Below are positions 47,575-56,510 of a stretch of DNA of 64,000 nt, one piece after another (the first letter of the stretch is position 1; the number at the start of each line of letters is the position of its first letter). The DNA lies in the NCBI GenBank assembly GCA_945875585.1, contig CAMCLK010000007.1, positions 48,616-112,615 on the forward strand, given 5' to 3'. The position numbers and the translations under genes are program-made. The notes beneath the pieces are model-generated. The model was not told the origin of the DNA, made no database searches, and saw only the letters and a list, made by a program, of their open reading frames with translations. Source of the stretch: Candidatus Kuenenia stuttgartensis (GTDB lineage: Bacteria; Planctomycetota; Planctomycetia; Gemmatales; Gemmataceae).

Positions 47575-48837
47575 ATGCACCGTATCGACCGACGCAGTTT
47601 TCAGGCGGCCACTACTTCAATGGCGCTGGGCGCCTTGGGTTTATCAAAGCTGCAAGCGGCCCCGTCAGATCGCCTTGCGATCGGTTTTATTGGCGTGGGC
47701 ACCATGGGCCGCGGGCACTTGGGTTCTTTTCTCGGTATGCCCGATGTTGAAGTGGTGGCAGTGAGCGATGTTGTTCGCGAGCGTCTCGACAATGCCGCCA
47801 ACATGGTGGCTAAGCACCCCAGTTACAAGTCCGCTGGAAAACAAGCTCAATCGTTCGAAGATTATCGTAAACTCTTGGAACTCCCCGGCCTCGATGCCGT
47901 GGTGATTGCCACGCCGGATCATTGGCACGCGCTGCAGGCGGTGCATGCCGCTCAGGCGGGAAAACATATTTACTGCGAGAAGCCACTGACCCGCACCATT
48001 GGTGATGGGCGTACTTTGGTAAAAGCCATCGCCAAGTCAGGCGTTGTTTTTCAGACGGGAAGTCAGCAACGCAGCGAGTTCAGCGGCCATTTTCGTAATG
48101 CGGTGGAACGCGTTCGCAACGGCCTTATTGGTAAACTTCAGGTGGTTCGCATTGGCGTTGGCGCGCCGGCGAAGGCATGCGATCTGCCAGGCCAAGATAT
48201 TCCAGCGGGTACCAACTGGGACCGTTGGGTAGGCCCCGCTGAATTCAGGGCCTACCACTCGGACCTGTGCCCCAAAGGCGTGCATGGCCATTTCCCGGCA
48301 TGGCGCGCTTACCGTGAATACGCCGGTGGCGGCTTGGCCGACATGGGAGCGCATCATTTTGATATCGCCCAGTGGGCCCTCGACATGGATATGTCCGGCC
48401 CGGTCAAGGTGATCCCACCCAAAGATCCCAAAGCGATTACCGGCCTGCGATTTGTCTATGCCAACGGGCTGGAAATGTTTCATGGCGGTGAAGCCGATTG
48501 TGTGTTCGTGGGGGAGAAGGGCACCATTCGCGTCAGCCGAGGCAAAATTGAAGCCGATCCTATGTCGATTCTTGAAATGAAACTGCCCGATGGTGGCTTC
48601 AGAGCTTATCCATCTAGCAATCACCGTCGCAATTGGCTGGAATCGGTCCGCCAGAAAAAAGAGTGCATCTGCACGGCTGAAACCGGGCATCGGTCTGCCA
48701 GCGTGTGCCATCTGGGCAACATTGGTTACCGGCTGGGCAGGGAATTGACCTGGGATCCAGCCCGTGAAACATTTGCTGGTGATGCCGAAGCGCAGGCTCT
48801 GGTAAATCCGCCTATGCGCGCTGGGTATTCATGGTGA
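47575..48837 (+). CDS. Tat-exported Gfo/Idh/MocA family oxidoreductase
   Basis: 420 residues. The ATG at 47575 has GGGGATTATTCC upstream; a GTG 11 codons earlier is less likely. The Tat signal is DRRSFQAATTSMALGALG. The Rossmann motif GFIGVGTMGRGHL, the EKP motif in YCEKPLTRTI and the substrate-domain segment GGGLADMGAHHFDIAQWAL are intact. It also has TGSQQRSEF and VGEKGTIRVSRGK, the usual mid-domain landmarks. A sugar or inositol-type substrate is plausible but undetermined. No obvious operon partner: it follows the lipoprotein gene by 96 nt. Confidence 0.93.
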   Translation: MHRIDRRSFQAATTSMALGALGLSKLQAAPSDRLAIGFIGVGTMGRGHLGSFLGMPDVEVVAVSDVVRERLDNAANMVAKHPSYKSAGKQAQSFEDYRKLLELPGLDAVVIATPDHWHALQAVHAAQAGKHIYCEKPLTRTIGDGRTLVKAIAKSGVVFQTGSQQRSEFSGHFRNAVERVRNGLIGKLQVVRIGVGAPAKACDLPGQDIPAGTNWDRWVGPAEFRAYHSDLCPKGVHGHFPAWRAYREYAGGGLADMGAHHFDIAQWALDMDMSGPVKVIPPKDPKAITGLRFVYANGLEMFHGGEADCVFVGEKGTIRVSRGKIEADPMSILEMKLPDGGFRAYPSSNHRRNWLESVRQKKECICTAETGHRSASVCHLGNIGYRLGRELTWDPARETFAGDAEAQALVNPPMRAGYSW

Positions 48838-48939
48838 GTTCTGTTCGTTCAACGTTGGGTTGAATGAGGACGAGGCCATATCGTTGATGGGGGCGTGACG
48901 GTTCTCAATGGAATGCCGGCACGCCGAAGATTTCTAAAA

Positions 48940-49329
48940 TTAGTCCTTTGGCTTGTGGTTTTTTTGGAGTTTGATGTCTCCCGATATGTCGTAGGTGATC
49001 CAGAGCCCTGTTTTTTTGCCCTCTGCAGTGTAATAACCTTCGTCCCATAGTTGGCCATTGTCGTAGTAGCGTTTCCACAATCCTACCTGCTTGCCTTGGT
49101 GAAATGAGCCTGCCTGAAGCGGTAGGCCATTTTCCCGCCACCACTCCCACGGGCCGCTGAATTCGCCAAGCTCATACGCGCCAATCGCCTTCAGCGATCC
49201 ATTCCGGAAGTAGTACTTCCATGTCGCGTGGCGGAGGCGATTTTTGTAATATCCCTCTGCCGAAAGCTTCCCGTCGGTGAAAAACTCGCGATACGGGCCA
49301 TCGGTTGGTGCTGGTGGCTGTGGCTTCAT
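48940..49329 (-). CDS. MORN-like repeat protein (YwqK-type)
   Basis: 129 residues from the ATG at 49329, with GAGGCACAGC upstream. At least four repeats of a Tyr/Trp/Gly-rich unit occur: EFFTDGKLSAEGYYKNR, YYFRNGSLKAIGAYELG, WWRENGLPLQAGSFHQG and YYDNGQLWDEGYYTAEG. These are typical of toxin-antitoxin YwqK-family or MORN-variant proteins. The antitoxin label of that family is not evidence of a toxin here, and none is adjacent. It lacks a signal peptide. Confidence 0.8.
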   Translation of the reverse strand: MKPQPPAPTDGPYREFFTDGKLSAEGYYKNRLRHATWKYYFRNGSLKAIGAYELGEFSGPWEWWRENGLPLQAGSFHQGKQVGLWKRYYDNGQLWDEGYYTAEGKKTGLWITYDISGDIKLQKNHKPKD

Positions 49330-49372
49330 GCTGTGCCTCACAGAATAGCGAACGGCAGTGTTCTAGCGCAGA

Positions 49373-50641
49373 TCACTTGCCGAAAAAAGGTACAGGCAGA
49401 AGGAACGCATGCTGTTCGTACATGCCAAGTATGCCATCCCAGCCAAAATATTGGCTAAGGAACACAAAGAGAACGTAGAACAGAGTCGCCGGAACGATTG
49501 GCAACCGCCCAGTCCACCTGAAAAACCAGTGCCTTGGTTCGATGCGGGTGCGTGTTTGGCTGATGGCCCAGCCCATGATGATTCTTGCGGGAAACATAAA
49601 AGCCATGAAAACGAGGCTGGGCAGCCAAATCGCTTCCGCCGGCACCGCCTCGATTTTCAGCAAATATAAAGGAATTGCCGAGAGCAGTGCCACAATCAGC
49701 GCCTGACTGATGCACCAGGGAGCACGCCCATAGACAAATCGTGCTTCACGCCATTCAAACAAAGCCCAAAATCGGTTTTCTGCGGCAAAGCGCGCCTGCA
49801 TGATGGGCAGGTAAACAACTGTTATGGCCAGCCACAGGGCCCCGGCAAATCCAAATAGCGGGGAGATTGCGATAGGAGCATGGCCAAGTGCCAGCAGCGT
49901 GACGGGCAGCACCAGCCAGAACAAGGCGCCGATAAAACCACGCAGTCCCAGCCAAAAAAAGTAAGGCAGCCGCATGGAAATCAGTAGATCCCACGTGGCA
50001 TCGCGCGCCCTGCCGTAAACGTTGCCTTTTCTGATTTCGCGGAAAACCAGCAGAAAATTGAATGGCCACAGGAAGTGGCGGAATCTGCCGCCACGGGCGA
50101 TCGCCATGCTGATATGAAACCCAATCAGACATGTCAGAATCAGCACTAAGCTTCGAAGTCGCTCCGCCCCCGGACCATTCGGATCAATAATTGCGGCGGT
50201 GAATGCCACGTCGCCGAGGTATCGCACGGGAAGTAGCAGCAGCCAACTGGCTATCACCACGCCGCCAAGCCGCGCGGCTGTCCGTATGCCAATAAAACCG
50301 CTCGCCAGTTTGCCCGTGCGGATAACGCTGCCCGTTGCTTCCAGCAGATAACCAAGGCTGATGAACTGTAAAACCGGAAAGGCCGCCAGAATGGACAGAG
50401 CTGTCAGCATCGAGGCTAATCCGAATACCCACTCCGAGGCAGACGCCAAAAGACCGAAAGCCCAGAAAAAAATCCGAGATGCCATTCCCCGATAGCCTGT
50501 AGTCCGAACGGGCAAGGCGTCTTGCGTTGGTGCAATGGGGCTGGGCGTTCCCTCTAGGGGCGATTCATCGGCAAAATCGCTTTGAAGATCGTCAGGCAAA
50601 AGGGCACCACCAATTCCGGAACGAGTCAACACGCGCATCAT
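49373..50641 (-). CDS. Hypothetical polytopic membrane protein
   Basis: 422 residues if started at the ATG at 50641. An ATG at 50737 and one at 50863 are in frame but run into the promoter zone of the divergent gene starting at 50757. A disordered N-terminus is followed by about eight membrane segments, e.g. IFFWAFGLLASASEWVFGLA, GGVVIASWLLLLPVRYLG and LIVALLSAIPLYLLKIE. The repeated pattern GYLLEATGSVIRTGKL resembles DUF4013-type proteins, but I am not sure of the family. The C-terminus ends with aromatic residues and no cytoplasmic domain. Confidence 0.65.
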   Translation of the reverse strand: MMRVLTRSGIGGALLPDDLQSDFADESPLEGTPSPIAPTQDALPVRTTGYRGMASRIFFWAFGLLASASEWVFGLASMLTALSILAAFPVLQFISLGYLLEATGSVIRTGKLASGFIGIRTAARLGGVVIASWLLLLPVRYLGDVAFTAAIIDPNGPGAERLRSLVLILTCLIGFHISMAIARGGRFRHFLWPFNFLLVFREIRKGNVYGRARDATWDLLISMRLPYFFWLGLRGFIGALFWLVLPVTLLALGHAPIAISPLFGFAGALWLAITVVYLPIMQARFAAENRFWALFEWREARFVYGRAPWCISQALIVALLSAIPLYLLKIEAVPAEAIWLPSLVFMAFMFPARIIMGWAISQTRTRIEPRHWFFRWTGRLPIVPATLFYVLFVFLSQYFGWDGILGMYEQHAFLLPVPFFGK

Positions 50642-50756
50642 GGCTTCTGGATCATGGAAAGAAAATGAGAACGGTTTGCAATTTGGTCCCAGATGAATCC
50701 TCAAGCACTTCGATAAAGTAAGATGATAGTGTGCCATTGAACAGTGAGTGTTGACG

Positions 50757-52376
50757 ATGCCGATTCTGAAAAACCTTCTGTTCCTTGCCGTGGCAGTTAC
50801 CGGGTGCATGCTCTTGGTGGCCAATCTGGTTCCAGCCAAGCATGGTAAGCCGCTGACAGCCACGCGCCCCGAGGCTTATGCGGAAAACGATTTCCAGCAA
50901 ACGGTCGACCACATCAATCAATCGTTCAGGAAAACCTGGACCAGTGAAGGAATCCAGCCAGCGCTGGAAGCCGACGCGCTGGCAGTGGCACGCCGCCTTT
51001 CACTGGGGTTGATGGGCACCGTGCCATCGCTGGAGGAAATTCGGCAAATCGAATCCATTCCTGCCGACCAACGGGTTGAGTGGTGGGTTGATCACATTCT
51101 GCAAGACAGACGCTATGCCGAGTTTGTGGCCGAGCGCATGGCGCGTTCCTTTGTTGGGACCGAAAACGGCCCCTTTATCTTTTTCCGCCGACGTAAATTC
51201 GTGCTGTGGCTTGCCGACGAAATTGCGAGGAATCGGCCATACGATGAGCTTGCGCGCGACCTGATCACCGCCGAAGGCTTGTGGACAGACAAGCCAGCCA
51301 CCAATTTTGTCACGGTAACCATTGAGCAGGACAATAAGGAAAAAGAAAATCAGCCCGATCCCATCCGGCTGGCAGGCCGCGTCACCCGAGCATTTCTGGG
51401 CCTGCGCATGGACTGCGCGCAGTGCCACGACCACCCATTTGCCGCGTGGAAGCAGAACGATTTTGAAGGATTCGCCGCCTTTTTCGGCCAAACCCATGTC
51501 GGATTCCGCGGCGTTTACGACGGCCAAGGTGAATTTGAAATCGTCGACAGGAAAACCCAGAAAAAACGGCAGGTGGCTCCGAAAGTAGCCTTTTCTCCGG
51601 AACTGATTCCCGAGCAGGGCACGTTGCGGCAGAAACTTGCCGTTTGGGTCACCCATGAGCGAAACCCGTATTTCGCGCGCTCCGCTGTCAATCGAATTTG
51701 GGCCATCATGTGCGGCCAACCACTTGTCACGCCTATCGACAACCTCGAAAGGGAAGGCCCCACGCCGGATGCGCTCGATATTCTGGCGAACGACTTTTCC
51801 ACCCACGGTTACGATATCGCCCGCTTGGTGAGACTGATCGCCAGTACCGACGTGTACCGTCGCGAAAGTCTTTCGCGCCTCGATTCATCTGAAAAAGCTG
51901 AAAAAACCTGGGCCCAGTTTCCGCTCACCCGACTCAGGCCAGAGCAGGTGGCAGGTTCAGTCCTTCAGGCGACTTCCGTGGCGACTATCGACGCTGAATC
52001 CCACATATTCACCCGCCTGATCCGCTTTGGCGACCAAAATGATTTCATCAAACGCTACGGAGACAGCGAAGACGACGAGTTCGATGGCAGGGGCGGCACT
52101 ATTCCCCAACGGCTTGTCATGATGAACGGCAAAATGGTCCGTGAAAAAACACAGGGCGGTCCATTCGGCGCCACCACCCGCATCGATTGGCTGGCACCCA
52201 ACGACGAAAGCGCGCTGGAAACCATTTTCCTGGCAACGTTGACGCGCCGGCCAACCACGCTTGAAAAGGAGTCTCTCGACTCCGAATTGAAAGAAAAACC
52301 GTTTGGCAGAGGCCATGCCATCCAAGACCTCTTCTGGGCTCTTGTCAACTCAACGGAGTTCTCATGGAACCATTGA
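50757..52376 (+). CDS. DUF1549/DUF1553 family c-type haem protein
   Basis: 539 residues. An N-terminal hydrophobic anchor (LLFLAVAVTGCMLLVANLV) precedes DUF1549 (ALAVARRLSLGLMGTVPSLEEI). The haem site is CAQCH at 220-224 in MDCAQCHDHPFAAWKQ. DUF1553 follows (FARSAVNRIWAIMCGQPLVTPIDNL, RLRPEQVAGSVLQATS). It is shorter than many members because it lacks the N-terminal cytochrome or carbohydrate-binding domains. The stop overlaps the start of the DUF1501 gene by 13 nt, so the pair is translationally coupled, the standard arrangement in planctomycetes. Confidence 0.93.
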   Translation: MPILKNLLFLAVAVTGCMLLVANLVPAKHGKPLTATRPEAYAENDFQQTVDHINQSFRKTWTSEGIQPALEADALAVARRLSLGLMGTVPSLEEIRQIESIPADQRVEWWVDHILQDRRYAEFVAERMARSFVGTENGPFIFFRRRKFVLWLADEIARNRPYDELARDLITAEGLWTDKPATNFVTVTIEQDNKEKENQPDPIRLAGRVTRAFLGLRMDCAQCHDHPFAAWKQNDFEGFAAFFGQTHVGFRGVYDGQGEFEIVDRKTQKKRQVAPKVAFSPELIPEQGTLRQKLAVWVTHERNPYFARSAVNRIWAIMCGQPLVTPIDNLEREGPTPDALDILANDFSTHGYDIARLVRLIASTDVYRRESLSRLDSSEKAEKTWAQFPLTRLRPEQVAGSVLQATSVATIDAESHIFTRLIRFGDQNDFIKRYGDSEDDEFDGRGGTIPQRLVMMNGKMVREKTQGGPFGATTRIDWLAPNDESALETIFLATLTRRPTTLEKESLDSELKEKPFGRGHAIQDLFWALVNSTEFSWNH

Positions 52377-53632
52377 ACCGACGCCGGTTTCTCCGATCCA
52401 CGGCGACACTTGCGGCATCCACTTGGATGACTCCATTGGGCCAGCATCTGGCCCGCGCGCAAGAAAAAGAACCGGCTGGATCGACAGCGCAATCCGTTAT
52501 TGTCCTTTGGATGGCGGGTGGGCCAAGCCAACTGGAAACATTCGATCCGCACGAAGGCTCTAGAATTGCCGGCGGAACCAGGCAGATTTCTACTGCTGTC
52601 AAAGGCATTGTCTTGGCGCAGGGTTTAGAGCAAGTCGCCGAGGAAATGGCGTCGATCTCATTGGTTCGCTCCATGATGAGCCGGGAAGGGGACCACGAAA
52701 GAGGCACCTACAACGTTAAAACTGGATTCCGCCCAGACCCAACCGTTGTTCATCCGTCGCTTGGTGCCGTTGCCTGCCATCAACTGCCCATCAACGGCGC
52801 AGAAATCCCCAGACACGTCAGTATCCTTTCGTACCAGTGGCCTGCGCGCGGCGGGTATCTGGGTGACAAGTACGATGCTTTTTTGATGTATGATCCCGCC
52901 GGTCCGGTGCCCGACACCCAATCGTACATCGCTAAGGAGCGAGACGATCGACGGTTCAAAACACTCGATATTATTAATCAGTCGTTTGCCAGTGGTAGAG
53001 AGGCCCGGGTCAATAACACACTGCACCGCGACACCATCAAGGCCGCGCTGAAAATGATGGATTCATCTCAGCTCAAAGCCTTTGATGTCAGCCAAGAACC
53101 CGCTTCAGTCCGCAAAATGTACGGCGACTCCGCCTTTGGGCGCGGGTGCCTGGCCGCCAGGCGCCTTGTTCAAGCCGGTGTCCGCTGTGTTGAAGTCACG
53201 CTGAGTGGTTGGGACACGCATGCCAATAACCATCAATTTCACACTAATAATCTCAAAATACTCGACCCTGCTTTCGCGGCGTTAATTAAAGACCTCCGCC
53301 AGCACGGCTTGCTCGATAAAACCATGGTCATCTGCATGGGCGAGTTCGGTAGGACTCCCTCCATTAACCCCGCGGGCGGCCGCGATCATTGGCCCAGTGG
53401 ATTCAGCCTCGCCATGGCTGGTGGCGGCATCAGGGGCGGGCAGGTCATTGGCGAGACCGATCCGGAAGCCAAAGAAGAACCCACAGGCCAAGTGCATGTC
53501 GCCAATCTTTTTGCCACGGTCTTCACGGCATTGGGCATCGATTATCAGAAAGTGAACCAGACCCCCATTGGCCGAACGGTGAAATTCAGCGAAGGCACGC
53601 CCATCGATAAATTGTTGCTCTCAAAAGGGTGA
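52364..53632 (+). CDS. DUF1501 family exported protein
   Basis: 422 residues. It starts inside the end of the DUF1549/1553 gene with GGAGTTCTC as ribosome site. The Tat signal is NRRRFLRSTATLAAS. Family marks are VIVLWMAGGPSQLETFDPH, VRSMMSREGDHERGTYN, VEVTLSGWDTHANNHQ, CMGEFGRTPSINPAGGRDHWPS and LFATVFTALGIDY. It is a second DUF1501 in the window but clearly diverged from the one at 795-2210. Partner context with a haem protein supports function as a two-protein exported system, details unknown. Confidence 0.94.
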   Translation: MEPLNRRRFLRSTATLAASTWMTPLGQHLARAQEKEPAGSTAQSVIVLWMAGGPSQLETFDPHEGSRIAGGTRQISTAVKGIVLAQGLEQVAEEMASISLVRSMMSREGDHERGTYNVKTGFRPDPTVVHPSLGAVACHQLPINGAEIPRHVSILSYQWPARGGYLGDKYDAFLMYDPAGPVPDTQSYIAKERDDRRFKTLDIINQSFASGREARVNNTLHRDTIKAALKMMDSSQLKAFDVSQEPASVRKMYGDSAFGRGCLAARRLVQAGVRCVEVTLSGWDTHANNHQFHTNNLKILDPAFAALIKDLRQHGLLDKTMVICMGEFGRTPSINPAGGRDHWPSGFSLAMAGGGIRGGQVIGETDPEAKEEPTGQVHVANLFATVFTALGIDYQKVNQTPIGRTVKFSEGTPIDKLLLSKG

Positions 53633-53751
53633 CACCGGGTTGGCCCATTTCATCACGATCAACTTGTTCGAGCGCGCCTGAACGGTTAATCTGTCGCCTA
53701 CCGCCCGCCTGCCGTTGGTCTTTGGACTGTCTGATTCGAGGAGTATCGTCC

Positions 53752-55092
53752 ATGCGTCATCTCAACAACCGCCGCGAATTCTTGAGTACCATGGCCCATG
53801 CGGGCGCCGCAGCCTCTCTTTCGGCGGTGGCTTATTCACGGGTTTTAGGGGCGAACGGGCGCTTGCGGGTAGCCTCGGTTGGCTGTGGCGGCAAAGGTTG
53901 GTCTGACCTCACTGCAACAGCAGCGTGCCCCAAAGTGGATGTTGTGGCCCTGTGTGATATCGACGAATCGAAGGCGCATCTGGGCCAAGCAGCGGTGAAA
54001 TACCCGCAAGCCACTCGGTTTACCGACTGGAGAAAACTGTTCGAGCAACCCAAAACGTTCGACGCTGTGATTGTGTCCACACCAGACCACATGCACGCGC
54101 CTATTTCGTTGCCAGCCATGCAACTGGGCAAGCCCGTTCAGTGCCAAAAGCCGCTCACGCACACGGTACATGAAGCGCGCCAGATGCGACTGGCTGCCCA
54201 AAAATACAAAGTGGTCACCCAGATGGGCAACCAGATCCAGTCGCACACGGCTTACCGCACGGCGGTTGGATTGGTGCATAGCGGCGCCATCGGCAAGGTC
54301 AAGGAAGTGCATGCTTGGCAGAGCGGTGCCATGGGTTGGATTCTGGTGGATGACCGCCCAGCCGGCAGCGAACCTATTCCTTCGACGGTGCATTGGGATA
54401 GCTGGCTGGGTGTGGCGCCAACCCGCCCATACCTGTCGAAGATCTATCACTCGTTCAACTGGCGTGCCTGGCAAGATTTCTCAAACGGCCAACTGGGTGA
54501 TTTCGGCTGCCACATTCTTGACCCGGTCTTTATGGCGCTCAAATTGACGGCGCCGCTGACGGTGCGCGCCGAGGCGCCGCCTATTAATAAAGAAATTTGG
54601 AACAAGTCGTCCACGGTGGCTTACGAATTCCCTGGCACAGAAATGACATCTGGCCCCGTGGTGAAGGTGACGTGGTACGACGGCGCTGGTCATTTTCCGT
54701 CGCGCAAGGCGTTGGGTCTGCCTGAATCTTTCAATTTCCCCGGTTCCGGTTCGATTCTGGTGGGTGAAAAGGGCATGTTGCTGATCCCGCATGTGGCCAT
54801 GCCCAAATTGCTGCCTGAGGAGAAGTTCGCGGACGTTAAGATCCCGGTGATTCCATCGCGCGATCATTACATTTCGTGGGCGTTGGCTTGTCTGGGTGAA
54901 GACAAAACGACCTCTCATTTTGATTTCTCCGGCCCGCTGACCGAGGCGATTTTGCTGGGCACCATCGCCGTGCGCAATCCCGGTGCGAAGCTCACATGGA
55001 ATACGGAAAAGATGGAACTACGCGGCGCGCCCAATGCCCAAGACCTGCTAACCAAGCCGTACCGCTCCGGCTGGGAACCGAAGTGGATTTAA
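53752..55092 (+). CDS. Tat-exported Gfo/Idh/MocA family oxidoreductase
   Basis: 446 residues. The ATG at 53752 has GAGGAGTATCGTC. The Tat-like signal is NNRREFLSTMAHAGAAAS. The Rossmann motif is ASVGCGGKGWSDL. The EKP position reads CQKPLTHTV, so the usual Glu is Gln, as in a subgroup common in planctomycetes. Later marks are QMGNQIQSHTAYRT and GQLGDFGCHILDPVFMAL. It follows the DUF1501 gene by 119 nt and may share its transcript. The palindromic repeat array begins 38 nt after its stop. Confidence 0.92.
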   Translation: MRHLNNRREFLSTMAHAGAAASLSAVAYSRVLGANGRLRVASVGCGGKGWSDLTATAACPKVDVVALCDIDESKAHLGQAAVKYPQATRFTDWRKLFEQPKTFDAVIVSTPDHMHAPISLPAMQLGKPVQCQKPLTHTVHEARQMRLAAQKYKVVTQMGNQIQSHTAYRTAVGLVHSGAIGKVKEVHAWQSGAMGWILVDDRPAGSEPIPSTVHWDSWLGVAPTRPYLSKIYHSFNWRAWQDFSNGQLGDFGCHILDPVFMALKLTAPLTVRAEAPPINKEIWNKSSTVAYEFPGTEMTSGPVVKVTWYDGAGHFPSRKALGLPESFNFPGSGSILVGEKGMLLIPHVAMPKLLPEEKFADVKIPVIPSRDHYISWALACLGEDKTTSHFDFSGPLTEAILLGTIAVRNPGAKLTWNTEKMELRGAPNAQDLLTKPYRSGWEPKWI

Positions 55093-55254
55093 ATCGCGAC
55101 CCGCAACGGGTACCAAGATTCATCCCAACCAATCAAAACCGAAGAGCCCCGCACGAAGTAAGGGGCCACGGGCCAAATATCGGAATCATGTGTGCGGTCC
55201 CGGCGGGCTTCCTAGGGCGTTGCCCGTTCCCTAGGGCGTTGCCCTAGGCTTTCT

Positions 55255-55345
55255 CATTTCGCCCCGTTGGGGCTGCCAATACCCAGATCCAGCCTGCCTT
55301 CAATCAAAACCGAAGAGCCCCGCACGAAGTAAGGGGCCACGCGCC
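55255..55345. repeat. V repeat, representative direct copy
   Basis: The V unit runs from CATTTCGCCCCGTTGGGGCT through ACCCAGATCCAGC to the core GAAGAGCCCCGCACGAAGTA (55312-55331) and GGGGCCACG. Cores of the other direct copies lie at 55141-55174, 55871-55904 and 56235-56270. The last two are more diverged. Confidence 0.8.
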
Positions 55346-55380
55346 AAATATCGGAATCATATGGGTGGTCCACGTTCCCT

Positions 55381-55591
55381 CATTTCGCCCCGTTGGGGCT
55401 ATCCGATTGTCAACAAAATGCCGACATGTATTACGCCCCAAAGGGGCACACGGTGATAGCCTAGGGCACCGCCCTAGGAGAGTCGCATCCCCCCGTCACC
55501 AAGCCCTGAAGGGGCGAAACAGTCTGAATAGTTCCGCCCTTTCAGGGCTTGGTAATATGGGTGTTGCCGTTCCCTAGGGCGTCGCCCTAGG
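55381..55591. repeat. U repeat, copy 1
   Basis: 211 bp. Four dyads in order: GCCCCGTTGGGGC; GCCCCAAAGGGGC; CCTAGGGCACCGCCCTAGG; and a long hairpin with arms ACCAAGCCCTGAAGGGGCG and CGCCCTTTCAGGGCTTGGT (one G-T wobble) around a loop of about 19 nt. It ends in a CCCTAGGGC..GCCCTAGG dyad. Confidence 0.88.
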
Positions 55592-55597
55592 CTTTCT

Positions 55598-55807
55598 CAT
55601 TTCGCCCCGTTGGGGCTATCCGATTGCCAAAAATACCCGACATGTATTACGCCCCAAAGGGGCACACGGTGATAGCCTAGGGCACCGCCCTAGGTGAATC
55701 GCATCCACCCGTCCCCAAGCCCTGAAGGGGCGAAACTGTCTGAATAGTTCCGCCCTTTCAGGGCTTGGTAATATGGGTGTTGCAGTTCCCTAGGGCGTTG
55801 CCCTAGG
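55598..55807. repeat. U repeat, copy 2
   Basis: 210 bp with the same four dyads as copy 1, directly abutting it. It differs at scattered single positions and has one small length change near 55630 (AAAAATACCCGAC instead of ACAAAATGCCGAC). The long hairpin arms are conserved. Confidence 0.88.
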
Positions 55808-55961
55808 CTTTCTCATTTCGCCCCGTTGGGGCTGCCAAAACCCAGATCCAGCTTGCCCTCAATCAATACCGAAGAGCTTCGCACGAAGTAAGGGGCTATG
55901 GGTCAAATATCGGAATCATGTGTGCGGTCCCGGATCCCTAGGGCGATGCCCTAGGCTTTCT

Positions 55962-56172
55962 CATTTCACCCAGTTAGGGCTATGCGATTTTCAACAAATT
56001 GCCGACATGTATTACGCCCCAAAGGGGCACAAGGTGATAGCCTAGGGCACCGCCCTAGGTGAATCGCATCCACCCGTCACCAAGCCCTGAAGGGGCGAAA
56101 CTGTCTGAATAGTTCCGCCCTTTCAGGGCTTGGTAATATGGGTGTTGCCGTTACCTAGGGCGTTGCCCTAGG
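55962..56172. repeat. U repeat, copy 3
   Basis: 211 bp. The first palindrome is eroded (CACCCAGTTAGGGC), while the other three dyads are intact. It is separated from copy 2 by a V unit. Confidence 0.86.
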
Positions 56173-56317
56173 CTTTCTTATATCGCCCCGTTGGGGCTGC
56201 CAAAACCTAGATCCAGCTTGCCCTCAACAAAACCGAAGAGCCCCGCACGGCTGAATAGGGGGCACGTGCCAAGTAACAGAATCCCTGAGCCACTTCGACA
56301 ATCAACTATGAGTCCCC

Positions 56318-56372
56318 GCCCGGGAGTCCGTGGCCCCTTAATCAGTCGTGCGGCCCTCTTCGTGGCTGCTTG
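56318..56372. repeat. Inverted V-core copy left of the toxin-antitoxin-like pair
   Basis: The plus strand reads GCCCGGGAGTCCGTGGCCCC, then TCGTGCGG and GGCTGCTTG. Its reverse complement matches the V core (GAAGAG..CCGCACG..GGGGCCACGG), so it is in the opposite orientation to the array. It matches the copy at 57197-57250 at roughly 84% of positions with one gap. Confidence 0.8.
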
Positions 56373-56510
56373 GGTTGAGTTTGGTTCCAATGCACTGGAT
56401 CATTTTTCCGATAAAATGGCATTAGGCAGAAAATGAGTTGTTATCTGAATGTTTTCTTCTAGCAGACTGGCGAGTGGCTGTAAGGCGACAGGAATCATGG
56501 TGGGATTGCC

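Larger units (their letters stand above)
55131..56280. repeat. Composite GC-rich palindromic repeat array
   Basis: About 1.15 kb with no gene. Two interspersed units alternate in the order V, V, U, U, V, U, V. Both units begin with a CATTTCGCCCCGTTGGGGCT-type palindrome. V units continue with ACCCAGATCCAGC and GAAGAGCCCCGCACG; U units with GCCGACATGTATTACGCCC and further palindromes. CCTAGGGC..GCCCTAGG hairpins separate the units. Start-to-start spacings are 126, 217, 216, 148 and 217 bp. Translating one strand of U gives HQALKGRNS..ALSGLG, a peptide widely mis-annotated in intergenic repeats of several phyla. Confidence 0.9.

Noticed and set aside
48940..49329. Antitoxin of a toxin-antitoxin pair
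   Set aside because: The YwqK family carries that label, but there is no toxin-like gene next to it, so only a MORN-like repeat protein is claimed.
55365..55577. A 70-codon open frame giving HQALKGRNS..ALSGLG
   Set aside because: It is the translation of a palindromic repeat unit that recurs in the array. This peptide pattern is a known kind of mis-annotation, and there is no ribosome site.
55131..56280. Possible CRISPR array
   Set aside because: The units are over 100 bp, contain several internal palindromes and have no unique spacers of constant length. No cas genes are nearby.
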